Assembly: GCA_964424335.1 (NCBI GenBank) | Contig: CAYRIY010000023.1 | Span: 1 to 43,236, forward strand | Source of the DNA: CAYRIY01 sp964424335 | GTDB lineage: Bacteria; Bacillota; Limnochordia; DTU080; RSA5 | Reading direction: 5' to 3' | Length of the DNA: 43,236 nucleotides | The notes under the pieces: model-generated | Seen by the model: the letters and a program-made list of their open reading frames with translations, nothing else | What the model was told of the DNA's origin: nothing | Database searches by the model: none | Made by a program: the position numbers and the translations under genes | Shown here: positions 30,849-39,704 of the stretch, piece by piece | Numbering within the stretch: position 1 is the first letter of the stretch | Layout: each line of letters opens with the position of its first letter

Positions 30849-32201
30849 ATGCGCGGCGTCATTCGCATCGCTTTTCGCAACACTCGTAGACAAATGAAGC
30901 GCGCCGTCTTGCTGGGCGGGGCGATCGCATTCGGCGTCATGATCATCACGCTGCTCAACGCCTTTACGTCCGGAGCGGTCGGCAACATCAAGGAAAACTT
31001 CTCATACGCCATGGGCGGTCACATCTTTGTGAACGGCGCGGAGTTGACAGAGACTGGCCGAGAGGTCAGCCTCATTGGCGACGATGAGGTTTTGAGGAGC
31101 GCGGTCGATGAGGCGGACCCCCGCATCAAATCGATTCACCGTCGCTCGGGCGTCTCTGCCACCTTGATCTTTGGCTCGAGAACCGCCACGCAATGGATCG
31201 ACGGCGTGGACTATTCGGTCGAGACGGAGCTGGCGCGTGGACTCCAGTTGCGGGAGGGAACGCTCGATGACTTTTCAGACCCGCAAGGGCTCATTCTCCC
31301 GGCGCCGGTTGCGGAGCGGCTCGGTGTCGAGGCGGGCGAGAGCGTCCTCGTGCGCTTGATGACGGTCACCGGCCAGCAAAACGTCGGCGAGTTTCGGGTC
31401 ACGGCGATCATTGAGGATACCGCCGGGTTTGGCATGACCTCGGCGTATACGAGCATTGAGTACTTGAACAGCCTGATTGGTCTGGATGCAAAGGAGTATC
31501 AGTGGTTTAACGTCTTCCTCTACGACCTTAAGGATATCGATGCGGTCGCAAACGACATCTACCAGGCGATCGTAAACGCCGGCTCGCCGGCGGAGCGCCC
31601 CCTTGCCGACGTCTCCTCGATAGCGGAGTATGAAGAGCAGAGCATGGAAGCTTTTGGGCAGATGTTTGGGGCGGTTGCCGAAGTGATTGCCAAAGAGCCT
31701 TGGGAAGGCACCAAGTTCTCCGTCACGACGCTCAACGAAATGATGCAGCCGGTCGTGGCGGCAATGTCCATCCTAGACGGCATCGCGCTTGGGATCTTCG
31801 TCATCTTGCTGCTCATTACGGGCGTCGGCATCTTAAATACGTTCCGAATGATCATCATCGAGCGCACGCGGGAGATCGGCACGATGCGCGCCTTTGGCAT
31901 GCAGCGCAAGACGGTGCGCAGCATCTTTCTATGGGAGGCGGCGATCATCAGCCTCGGCGGCGGAGTCGTCGGGTTGGCGCTTGCGGGCATCATCGCCGCC
32001 ATCGTCTCGCGGTTTACGTTCTCCGACGCTCAGGGCCTTGAGTTTTTCATGGACGGGGGTCACATCACGTTTCTCGTGACTCCGGGAGATCTCGTCGGCA
32101 ACCTGGCGATCGTCCTGGCGATGAGCCTGCTCGCCGCTTTGTTGCCAGCCAATGCGGCAGCCCGACTCAAACCCGTCAAGGCGCTCGGCAGCCACTACTA
32201 G
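30849..32201 (+). CDS. ABC permease, LolE/MacB-like
   Basis: This is the second permease of the unit, 450 residues. It has an N-terminal helix (LLGGAIAFGVMIITLLNAF), a periplasmic domain starting near GGHIFVNGAELT, and C-terminal helices with IERTREIGTMRAFGMQRKTV, the FtsX-type signature. It is a distant paralogue of the first permease and lacks its acidic insert, so the pair would form an asymmetric LolCE-like dimer with the ATPase. AGGAG lies 11 nt before the ATG, 9 nt after the previous stop. Confidence 0.92.
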   Translation: MRGVIRIAFRNTRRQMKRAVLLGGAIAFGVMIITLLNAFTSGAVGNIKENFSYAMGGHIFVNGAELTETGREVSLIGDDEVLRSAVDEADPRIKSIHRRSGVSATLIFGSRTATQWIDGVDYSVETELARGLQLREGTLDDFSDPQGLILPAPVAERLGVEAGESVLVRLMTVTGQQNVGEFRVTAIIEDTAGFGMTSAYTSIEYLNSLIGLDAKEYQWFNVFLYDLKDIDAVANDIYQAIVNAGSPAERPLADVSSIAEYEEQSMEAFGQMFGAVAEVIAKEPWEGTKFSVTTLNEMMQPVVAAMSILDGIALGIFVILLLITGVGILNTFRMIIIERTREIGTMRAFGMQRKTVRSIFLWEAAIISLGGGVVGLALAGIIAAIVSRFTFSDAQGLEFFMDGGHITFLVTPGDLVGNLAIVLAMSLLAALLPANAAARLKPVKALGSHY

Positions 32202-32340
32202 AGCGCTTGGGGGCTCGCAAGCTTTGAGGAGTCACCCACCGACGAGAAGGGTGTCGCCAAAAGCGATGAAACTTTATGCAGAAGCTGCTGCGCTACCTAG
32301 ACGAGCAGCGGCGGGAACTGAGAAGCGAGGTTGTAAAACC

Positions 32341-33135
32341 ATGCTGAAGACAAAAACGACATTCGGCAACTTGACGTTGACCTTTATGGCCTTGTTAGGA
32401 GCGCTTGCGGCCTGCGCGCTCTTCGCATCTGCGCCAGGGCTCGCAGCCGAACCGGACATTCAAGCGATCCTAAAGGCCATCGACGATCAGAGCAACTTTA
32501 ACGACACAGACTTTTCGTCCGTCGTCACGATGATCGTACAGGACCCCCAAAAAGGGATTGAGAAATTGGTTGTCCGGCAGTTTCGGCGTGATCGGGAGAA
32601 CAAGTTTTTGCTCTTGATCGAGGAGCCTGCGGTGCAAAGGGGCCAAGGGTACCTGATGGACGAGGAAAACCTTTGGTTTTACGATCCCGAAAGCCGGAAG
32701 TTCTCACACACGTCGCTCAAGGACAGCTTTGAGGGGAGCGACGCACGCAACTCCGACTTTTCGCAAAGCAGCCTTGCCGACGATTACCGGGTGACCGCGT
32801 ACGAGGAGGGTGTGCTCGGCAGCTACCAGGTGTACATCATCGACCTCGAAGCGGTGCACAACGAAGTGACCGATCCGTTCCTTCGCATCTGGGTGGCGCA
32901 AGGGAGCAATCTGTTGCTCAAGATGGAAAGTTACAGCTTGACGAAGCGCCTGATGCGCACGGCACTTTTCCCTAATTACATCAAAGTGGGAAACGCCGTG
33001 ATACCGAGTGTCATGGTCTTTGTTGACGAATTGGTCCCGGGGAGTCGGACGCAGGTCACGCTGACTGAGGTCGACTTAAAGGACCTCCCCGACTCCGTCT
33101 TTACTAAGGCCTTCGTCGAGCGGGCCAATCGATAG
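32341..33135 (+). CDS. LolA-like outer membrane lipoprotein-sorting protein
   Basis: This 264-residue periplasmic protein has a signal peptide ending near APGLAAEP. It belongs to the LolA-like family often called outer membrane lipoprotein-sorting protein (COG2834 type): QSNFNDTDFSSVVTMIVQDP, LMDEENLWFYDPESRKFSHTS, DARNSDFSQSSLADDYRV and the repeated strands of a half-barrel that holds a lipid tail. It follows the two permeases, as expected for a carrier loaded by them. ATG 32341 is preceded by GAGG. The frame is open further upstream, but those residues are not protein-like. Confidence 0.9.
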   Translation: MLKTKTTFGNLTLTFMALLGALAACALFASAPGLAAEPDIQAILKAIDDQSNFNDTDFSSVVTMIVQDPQKGIEKLVVRQFRRDRENKFLLLIEEPAVQRGQGYLMDEENLWFYDPESRKFSHTSLKDSFEGSDARNSDFSQSSLADDYRVTAYEEGVLGSYQVYIIDLEAVHNEVTDPFLRIWVAQGSNLLLKMESYSLTKRLMRTALFPNYIKVGNAVIPSVMVFVDELVPGSRTQVTLTEVDLKDLPDSVFTKAFVERANR

Positions 33136-33151
33136 ATCGAGGTGAACGGTT

Positions 33152-34498
33152 TTGCGTCTTAAGCCGGTGTTTCGCGGTGGGGCCATCGCCATGTTGGCGC
33201 TGGCGCTCGCCGCTACTATGGCCGCAGCCCAAGGATCGTTTGGCGATGACCTCTTTTTCCTTGACGAGGACGCGCTGTTTGGATCGGGCGACGGTCTGCT
33301 CATTGAGATCGAGGAACCGACGGGAAGCGCTTTGCAAGACGTCTTCCTCGTGAGCGACGGCGTCGATTTTGGCGGCAACTACCGCTTGGCGCTCGAGGCA
33401 GCGCGAAACTGGGCCGATGGACAAGCGGAGCAGGCGGTCGAAAGCGTTGGTGTGAGCTTGAACGGGTCTTTGTTTGCAGACGCTCGCCCCAGGCGTGACT
33501 TTAGGCTATTTGCCAAATCCAAGTGGACCGCGGGAATCGCCGACGGAGCAGCCCACGGGCCAACGTTTCAACTGCATGAGTTGTTCGCTGATTACAGCGC
33601 GGGGGATCGCGCGTTCTTGCGGGCAGGAAAACAGACGATCAACTGGGGCGTAGGGTATTTCTTCAGCCCCGCGGACATTGTCAACGTCGGACGCATCGAC
33701 CCGGAAAACCCCGACGCGGAGCGAGAAGGGCCAGTTGCCCTGCGATTGCACGTTCCATCCGGGCGAAACAACTTCTACAACTACGCAGTGCTCAGCAACA
33801 CGGCAGGCGGACAAGTAGCGCTTGCGCCCAAGGCCGAGTTCGTCATGGGCCGGAGCGAGGTGGGCGTCGGCCTTTATTACCGGGCCGATCGGGCGCCGAG
33901 GGCCATGGCGACCCTCTCGACATCCCTTGGAAAGGCGAGTCTATTTGGGGAAGCGGTCTTGAGCAAAGGCTCGGACAAGCGGTTTGTGCGCAGCGTCCCA
34001 ATCAGCCCTGAGCACCCATTTGGGCTTGCAGTCACAGAGGACAAGGAGTCGCTCTTTGCCCACGTCACCGCCGGGGTTCACTACACGTACACCGACCCCG
34101 ACCGCCGCTACTCCATCTCCGGCGCCGGACAATACTACTACAACGGGGAAGGGTACGACGGCGCGTTTGTAAGGGAGAATGGACCGGGCATCTTCGCGTT
34201 GGTCCAAGCGGGCGAGCTCAGCTTTACCGACATAATCTCCACCGGACGTCAGTATGGAGCGCTCTCCGTCAATGTGTCGGGCAAGGCTATGGGAGACTTT
34301 GCTCCCGGCCTGTTTTGGCTTGGCAACCTGAGCGACGGCTCAGGGTTGGTATCGCTCTCCGTGGGTTACACGAGGTGGAACCACGTCCGTCCCACAATCG
34401 GCATCAGCCGTACGTACGGCGCCCCTGGCGGCCAGTACGCGCCCAAGGGCCCGGAGTACATCCTCACGTTGGGGGTCTCGGTGGGGCACAACTTCTAA
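33152..34498 (+). CDS. outer membrane beta-barrel protein (DUF1302-like)
   Basis: This 448-residue protein has a signal peptide (cleavage near AAAQ, residue 27) and about 400 residues of alternating amphipathic strands ending in VSVGHNF; a terminal Phe is the usual barrel assembly signal. GKQTINWGVGYFFSPADIVN resembles the motif of DUF1302-type barrels. The mature N-terminus is acidic: GDDLFFLDEDALFGSGDGLL (31-50), sharing DEDALFG with the first permease. TTG start with GAGGTGA 7 nt upstream, 16 nt after the LolA-like stop. It implies an outer membrane and is the likely end point of the ABC/LolA pathway. Confidence 0.85.
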   Translation: MRLKPVFRGGAIAMLALALAATMAAAQGSFGDDLFFLDEDALFGSGDGLLIEIEEPTGSALQDVFLVSDGVDFGGNYRLALEAARNWADGQAEQAVESVGVSLNGSLFADARPRRDFRLFAKSKWTAGIADGAAHGPTFQLHELFADYSAGDRAFLRAGKQTINWGVGYFFSPADIVNVGRIDPENPDAEREGPVALRLHVPSGRNNFYNYAVLSNTAGGQVALAPKAEFVMGRSEVGVGLYYRADRAPRAMATLSTSLGKASLFGEAVLSKGSDKRFVRSVPISPEHPFGLAVTEDKESLFAHVTAGVHYTYTDPDRRYSISGAGQYYYNGEGYDGAFVRENGPGIFALVQAGELSFTDIISTGRQYGALSVNVSGKAMGDFAPGLFWLGNLSDGSGLVSLSVGYTRWNHVRPTIGISRTYGAPGGQYAPKGPEYILTLGVSVGHNF

Positions 34499-34626
34499 TC
34501 GTGAAACCTTGCCGGGATGCCGGCATTAACCAATGAAAAACGAGGCGATGGTGGGGTCTTTGCCCGAGGAGTCACTCTCTTTGAGCAAGGGCTTCACCTT
34601 TGCCGTTATAGGAGCGTGACGTTTCA

Positions 34627-35121
34627 GTGTCTAAAACCGCATCCTTTGATGTCGTCTCGAAAGTCGATCTTCAGGCGGTCGACAATGCGATCAATCAGAC
34701 CAACCGGGAGATCGCGCAGCGTTACGATTTCAAGGACAGCCACGCCGAAGTCACCTGGGACCGCAAAGAGGAGATCGTCATCTCCGCTGAAAACGAGTAC
34801 CGGTTGAACGCGGTCATCGAGATGCTAAAGGCCAAGTTCGCCCGGTACGGCGTCTCCGTCCGGGCGCTTCAATTTGGGAAGGTGGAGCCTGCGGCCGGAG
34901 GAACGGTGCGGCAGAGGGCCGAGGTCATCCAGGGAATTTCCAAAGAGAAGGGCAGGGAGCTCGTCGCTGCGATCAAAGATCTGAAGTTGAAAGTGCAGGC
35001 CCAGATCATGGAGGATCAAGTGCGCGTCTCGGGCAAGTCGAGGGACGACCTTCAGGCCGTGATTCACGCGCTGAAAGAGCGGGACTTTGGGATTGAACTG
35101 CAGTTTGTCAACTACCGATGA
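34627..35121 (+). CDS. yajQ: YajQ family nucleotide-binding protein
   Basis: This 164-residue protein matches YajQ (DUF520) along its length: SFDVVSKVDLQAVDNAINQT, EIAQRYDFKDS, ISAENEYRLNAVIEML, KEKGRELVAAIKDLKLKVQAQI and DDLQAVIHAL. It has two RRM-like domains. YajQ proteins bind nucleotides; a Xanthomonas member binds cyclic di-GMP. GTG 34627 has AGGAG about 13 nt upstream. It overlaps the next gene by 4 bp (ATGA). Confidence 0.97.
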   Translation: MSKTASFDVVSKVDLQAVDNAINQTNREIAQRYDFKDSHAEVTWDRKEEIVISAENEYRLNAVIEMLKAKFARYGVSVRALQFGKVEPAAGGTVRQRAEVIQGISKEKGRELVAAIKDLKLKVQAQIMEDQVRVSGKSRDDLQAVIHALKERDFGIELQFVNYR

Positions 35122-35438
35122 CGGGTAGGTGGGGCGACGTGCCCAAGGATACGTTCATTTCGGAGCCCATCCAGGTCGACGTCTCCTCGATCTCCGCCTC
35201 AAACCTAGGCAGTGGCGCGCCATCCTGTCCGATGCGCTTTACATGGCGGGGAACCACATACCATGTCGCAAAGGTGCTCGAGAGCTCAAAGGTCCTTCGG
35301 GCCCATGACAGTAGTGAAACGTACGTCAAAGCGCACACGTTCCGAGTCCAGACGGAGGAAGGCGTCGAAATGGTGATACGCTGCGACCGGCAAATTCGCG
35401 GCAATCCGTGGCGCCTATTTACCGTGCGTTACTTGTGA
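35118..35438 (+). CDS. DUF6504-like protein
   Basis: This 106-residue soluble protein has FISEPIQVDVS near the start, then MRFTWRGTTYHVAKVLESSKV and a C-terminal FRVQTEEGVEMVIRCDRQIRGNPWRLFTVRYL-like arrangement, as in the small DUF6504 family: W-RG near the middle and WRL near the end. Function unknown. It is translationally coupled to yajQ by ATGA. A link to nucleotide signalling is only guilt by association. Confidence 0.7.
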   Translation: MTGRWGDVPKDTFISEPIQVDVSSISASNLGSGAPSCPMRFTWRGTTYHVAKVLESSKVLRAHDSSETYVKAHTFRVQTEEGVEMVIRCDRQIRGNPWRLFTVRYL

Positions 35439-35502
35439 ATGCGCCCCTCCTTTAAAAGACGGGGAAGGAAGACCAAGACGCTTCGACGTATCTTTAGACG
35501 CA

Positions 35503-35532
35503 TTGACAAAATGAAGCAGATCAATCGTTTAT
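35503..35532 (+). promoter_or_regulatory. possible promoter of the ompH-like gene
   Basis: A perfect TTGACA (35503-35508) is followed after 18 nt by a poor -10 (GTTTAT, 35527-35532). AAGGGG at 35540-35545 is the ribosome site. Confidence 0.35.
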
Positions 35533-35554
35533 GCGAGGTTAAGGGGCGTAAGGG

Positions 35555-36112
35555 ATGCGAAAAGTCGGGTTAGTGTTTCTCGTTTTTGCAGTCGTGCTGC
35601 TTGGAGGAGCGTTGAGCGCTTCCGCTCAGTCACTGAAGGTTGCCGTCATGGATCTTCAGGTCGTCATGTCGGAGTCCGTCGCCGGAAAACAGGCGAACGC
35701 CGACTTGGCCCAGTTTGCCCGGGAAAGGCAAGCGCAGATCGACGAGATCAACGCTCGAGTCGACGCTTTGCAGACGGAGCTTGCCGCCACCAACTTGTCG
35801 GAGTCGGATCGGTCGGCAAAGCAGGAAGAGCTGAACAGTTTGATCGATGAACTGCAGCAGCGAGTCGTCCAGGCCCAAAACGAGATCAACGCCCGGCAAC
35901 AGCTCCTCAGAAACCGAGTGCTCAACGATATCGGCCAGGTGCTGAACATCATCGGCCAAGAGCGCGACTACTCGTTGATCATCGATAGTTCGAGCGTGTT
36001 CTACTACAAGCTTGTCGTCGACATTACGTGGGAAGTCGTACGGCGTTACGACGAGCTCTACGAGGCTGCGGTGCAGGCGGCTTCGGGACAGGCCGATGCG
36101 GGAGGGCAGTAA
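35555..36112 (+). CDS. OmpH/Skp family periplasmic chaperone
   Basis: This 185-residue protein has a signal peptide ending ASAQ (residue 25), then the OmpH opening SLKVAVMDLQVVMSES, a long coiled coil (about 40-135, ARERQAQIDEINARVDALQ) and YSLIIDSSSVFYY, the usual beta strand that closes the trimer body. Skp/OmpH proteins hold unfolded outer membrane proteins in the periplasm. Its presence supports a two-membrane cell and fits the beta-barrel gene nearby. It is convergent with the ABC exporter. Confidence 0.9.
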   Translation: MRKVGLVFLVFAVVLLGGALSASAQSLKVAVMDLQVVMSESVAGKQANADLAQFARERQAQIDEINARVDALQTELAATNLSESDRSAKQEELNSLIDELQQRVVQAQNEINARQQLLRNRVLNDIGQVLNIIGQERDYSLIIDSSSVFYYKLVVDITWEVVRRYDELYEAAVQAASGQADAGGQ

Positions 36113-36142
36113 ATAATCGTCGCCGCTTGAGCCACACGGACT

Positions 36143-37936
36143 CTAGTGCGGCTCGGACCGGGCCCAAAGTGAGCGCATCTCGTCGTTGGTGGCTAGGAGC
36201 TCTTCAAGTGTGCCTTGTCCGGCGATCCTGCCGTCTTTGAGGACGATGATCCAGGTTGCCCTACGGAGCGCGATCCTTCGGTGGCTTACCACAAGGCACG
36301 TCGCCAAGCGGTCGTCAAAGAGCGCGTCCCACATGGTCCGCTCCGTTTGGATGTCCAAGGCGCTCGACAAGTCGTCGAAGACCATGATGTCGGCGTTGCG
36401 GACAAACATCCGGGCCGCCGCCGTGCGCTGAATCTGGCCGCCCGAGAGCTTGACGCCCCTGGATCCGACCAGTGTGTCGAGGCCGTGGTCCATGGCGCGC
36501 ACGTCGTCGCGCATCACGGTCAGATCGAGCGCCCTGTGAATGCGGTCCTCGTGTTCGACGCCTTGCAGAATGTTTTCCCGCAGCGTTTCGCTAAACAGGC
36601 GCGGCACCTGCGACGTGTACGATGAGTGGGGGGGCCGGAAGAAACTTGCCGGATCCCCCACGACCTCTCCGTTCCAGCGAATCTCCCCCGACTCGGCCGG
36701 CACGAGTCCCATGAGCGCTTTTAGGAGCGTCGTTTTTCCAGATCCGATCCGGCCCGTAATCACCACAAAATCGCCCTTATTTACCGTGAAGCTTATATCT
36801 TCGATGCCCGCACGCGTTCCGGGATAGTGATAAGTAAGGCCGCGCACTTCGAGGCGCTCGAAGGGGCGGTGCGGGATCTCGTCCCTCAGCGCATCGATCG
36901 GCTCGCCCGCTCGAGCGCCGCCGGGGCGATGGGGAACCGGCGCCACGATCTTCTCAGGCGGGCTGTCTTGAAGCAGGTGGTGGAAGCGGTCAAAGGCGAC
37001 ACGGGCACGCTTATGATGCGCCATCGCTTCCCCGATGCCCGTGAGGACGCGGGTGATCCGGGGCAAGAGGTTGACGTAGAGCGCGAAATCTCCGACGGTA
37101 AAGACGCCGGACCGCATCCTCGCGGCTGCAAGGAGCAAGACGGCGCCGACGCCGACGTTGACGAGGTTGGCGTTGGCGGTACGTATCAACTCGCTGAGCA
37201 GGGTATCTTTGAGCGCTGCCGCTTTGCGCGCTTCGCCAAGCTCGGTAAAGCGGGCCGCCATTTGGCGCTCGCGCCCTGCCACCTTGACAGCCTGGACGGC
37301 TCCAAACGTCTCCCCGATAAATCCGGTCACTTTCTCCGTCCGCACTCGAAACTCTCGCCGGTAGCGACGGATGACGGGACCTAGGCTCCGCATGAGCAGC
37401 ACCATGCCAACCATCGGTCCACAGGCGGCCAGCGTGATGATGGGATCGACCATCACGAGAATCACGGCGGCGCCGATGGCGTACAGAGCAAACCCGCCCA
37501 GGTCCATCCAGGTCTCAACGTAGCGGACGACGTCCTCCACATCGTCTCGAAAGTGGGTGACGGCCTGAGACGGCGACTCCGGCAACGTTCGGGACCCTGC
37601 AGCCCGCATCAGGTGGTCCAGCAGGTTGTGGCGGAGAAGCGCCTGCACCATGAGGTAGTAGGTCGCGTACACGTCGAAACCGAGCTTGAAAAGACCGACC
37701 CTAAATGAGCTGGCAAGGGCAAAGAGCGCGAGCAAGGTCCACACGTTTAGGCCGGCCGCCGCCGATCCCGAAAGGCCATCAAAGATCGCTTTGGTCAGCA
37801 GGCCGTACGCCAGCGGCAAGGTGTGAAAAAGCCCCCAAAGCACGATGTTCGCGGCGAAGTGAAAGGGGCGGTACGTGCAAAGCCGCCATATATAGACACC
37901 GGTGGGAAATGGTCGTTCGTTCGTCTGTATCGTCAT
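36143..37936 (-). CDS. ABC exporter half-transporter, degenerate catalytic site
   Basis: This 597-residue half-exporter has about six membrane helices (1-310) and an ATPase domain (about 370-597). Walker A is GRIGSGKTT, signature LSGGQIQRTAAAR, Walker B IMVFDDLSSALD and switch His VVSHRR. The residue after the Walker B Asp is Asp instead of the catalytic Glu, a feature of the inactive site in heterodimeric exporters. ATG 37936 overlaps the stop of its partner gene (ATGA). A longer opening to 38335 is a shadow. The substrate is unknown. Confidence 0.93.
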   Translation of the reverse strand: MTIQTNERPFPTGVYIWRLCTYRPFHFAANIVLWGLFHTLPLAYGLLTKAIFDGLSGSAAAGLNVWTLLALFALASSFRVGLFKLGFDVYATYYLMVQALLRHNLLDHLMRAAGSRTLPESPSQAVTHFRDDVEDVVRYVETWMDLGGFALYAIGAAVILVMVDPIITLAACGPMVGMVLLMRSLGPVIRRYRREFRVRTEKVTGFIGETFGAVQAVKVAGRERQMAARFTELGEARKAAALKDTLLSELIRTANANLVNVGVGAVLLLAAARMRSGVFTVGDFALYVNLLPRITRVLTGIGEAMAHHKRARVAFDRFHHLLQDSPPEKIVAPVPHRPGGARAGEPIDALRDEIPHRPFERLEVRGLTYHYPGTRAGIEDISFTVNKGDFVVITGRIGSGKTTLLKALMGLVPAESGEIRWNGEVVGDPASFFRPPHSSYTSQVPRLFSETLRENILQGVEHEDRIHRALDLTVMRDDVRAMDHGLDTLVGSRGVKLSGGQIQRTAAARMFVRNADIMVFDDLSSALDIQTERTMWDALFDDRLATCLVVSHRRIALRRATWIIVLKDGRIAGQGTLEELLATNDEMRSLWARSEPH

Positions 37937-39684
37937 ACGCCAAGCCTTTCGAGGTGGTCGTCCAATCCGGAGTCCACGCTCATCGCAAGCATCGCGTGAT
38001 AGAGCGAGCTGGGATCTTCCGCCAGGGTTCTTTGCGGTCCAAACTCGGCGATCTCGCCGTTTGAGAGTACCATGATCTTGTCGAGACGCCGGACCGTTTC
38101 GAGGCGATGGGCGATGATGATGCCGGTCCGATTTTCTAGCAAGCGTTCCGTCGCCTCGGTGAGGAGGCGCTCTGTCGCCGGGTCGAGCCTGGACGAGGGT
38201 TCGTCCATCACGACGACGCCGGGATTCTGTAGAAAGAGTCGGGCAAAGGAGAGTAGCTGGGACTCCCCGGCCGAAAGCCCCGCTCCGCCCGCGCCCAATG
38301 GTGTGTCGAGCCCTTGCGGGAGCCTCTTGATCCACGATTCGACTCCCAGTGCATGAAACGCGTCATAGAGCCGCTCGTCGGTAATCTCGGGATCAAAAAA
38401 GGTCAGGTTGTCCCGGATCGTCCCGCTGAAAAGCTGCACGTCTTGGGTGACGAGCCCGACCTCCTTGCGCAAATCGGCGATCGTGAGGTCTCGGACATCG
38501 GCGCCGTCCAGGAGAATCCGGCCGCTCGTCGGGTCGTATAGGCGAAAAAGGAGCCGCACGAGCGTCGTTTTGCCACTCCCCGTGCGCCCGAGGAGGCCTA
38601 ACGTCTCTCCGGCCCGCAGGCGAAAGTCGACGTTCTTTAGCACCGGTTGCTCATCATACGAAAACGACACACGTTCGAAGCGGATCTCGTGCGGGCCGGC
38701 GGCTAGGGCGCCGCCGCTGCCATCCACGATCTGGGGGCGCTCTGCGAGCAGCTCTCGGGCGCGGCGCGCACCCGCCCCAGCGTGCTGAAACTCCTGCATT
38801 TGTTGGGAGATCTCATCCAAGGGGCCCTCGAGCATCGTCATGTAGTTAAAGAAAAGGTAGACAGCGCCCAGCGTGACGGCGCCCTCTAGATAGAGCCAAA
38901 CGCCGAGGGCCAAAATGCCGACGTGCCCTATGGACGTCATCGCGAGCATGACCGTAAAGACCGAAACTTGCAGGTTCCAAGCTTTGCGGCTGTCGTCGAA
39001 CCACTTCCGCTGCACGTCGACCAATCGGTTCATGACGTGCGCTCCGGCGCCGTTCGCCCGGATGTCGTCGATTCCGCTCAGCCGTTCCTCGATAAATCCG
39101 AATACGTTCGCGTTGGCCTCGCGCTGGACCTCGGTCGCCGGCACAGCGACCTCGCGCCGCTTGATGAGCACGTAAACGACGACGATGACGTAAGCGGTCA
39201 AGGCAAGGCCGACGCGCCAATCCTCGATCCAGAGGAGCACGAGGATACCCCCGACAAGGAGCATGCCCCCCGTCACCCGCACCGCGAACTGCGAGAAAAA
39301 GTTTGCCAAGTGCGTGACGTCTCCGTCGATGCGTTCGATAAGGGAACCGGGCGAGCGCTCCTTGTGAAACCGCATGTCGAGCCGAAGCGCGTGGCGAAAG
39401 AGATCGACCCTGAGGCTGTTGGTCGCCCGCCAGCCCACATCGGCGCCCAAATACGCCGAGAGCGCTCCCAAGCCTTGATTGGCCACTGCGGCGACCAGAA
39501 AGAGCACGGCGAGGCGGGCGAGCGCGGAAACCTCCGCGCCCGCCGCCGCGTCGTCGATGAAGCGCCTGACGATCTGCGGGGACAAGAGCTGCAGTGCGAT
39601 GCTGCTGAAAAGGGCAAATGAGAGCAGTGCAACTTTGGCGCCTTGTGCCCGCAGGTACTCTTTCCACAACTGGGCATACGACAT
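37933..39684 (-). CDS. ABC exporter half-transporter, canonical partner
   Basis: This 583-residue half-exporter has six helices (about 15-310) and an ATPase domain with Walker A GRTGSGKTT, signature LSAGESQLLSFARLFL (an altered LSAGE), Walker B VVVMDEPSSRLD with the catalytic Glu, and IIAHRLETV. With the next gene it should form a heterodimer: its own Walker B is intact, while its signature, which completes the partner's site, is changed. It starts 20 nt after the ADP-ribosylglycohydrolase-like gene and probably belongs to the germination operon transcript. Confidence 0.94.
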   Translation of the reverse strand: MSYAQLWKEYLRAQGAKVALLSFALFSSIALQLLSPQIVRRFIDDAAAGAEVSALARLAVLFLVAAVANQGLGALSAYLGADVGWRATNSLRVDLFRHALRLDMRFHKERSPGSLIERIDGDVTHLANFFSQFAVRVTGGMLLVGGILVLLWIEDWRVGLALTAYVIVVVYVLIKRREVAVPATEVQREANANVFGFIEERLSGIDDIRANGAGAHVMNRLVDVQRKWFDDSRKAWNLQVSVFTVMLAMTSIGHVGILALGVWLYLEGAVTLGAVYLFFNYMTMLEGPLDEISQQMQEFQHAGAGARRARELLAERPQIVDGSGGALAAGPHEIRFERVSFSYDEQPVLKNVDFRLRAGETLGLLGRTGSGKTTLVRLLFRLYDPTSGRILLDGADVRDLTIADLRKEVGLVTQDVQLFSGTIRDNLTFFDPEITDERLYDAFHALGVESWIKRLPQGLDTPLGAGGAGLSAGESQLLSFARLFLQNPGVVVMDEPSSRLDPATERLLTEATERLLENRTGIIIAHRLETVRRLDKIMVLSNGEIAEFGPQRTLAEDPSSLYHAMLAMSVDSGLDDHLERLGV

Positions 39685-39704
39685 GCTAATTCGTCGGCTC
39701 CCCT

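Noticed and set aside
37937..38335. 133-codon N-terminal extension of the ABC exporter gene
   Set aside because: It overlaps the partner's ATPase domain in another frame; ATG 37936 with the ATGA overlap is the natural start.
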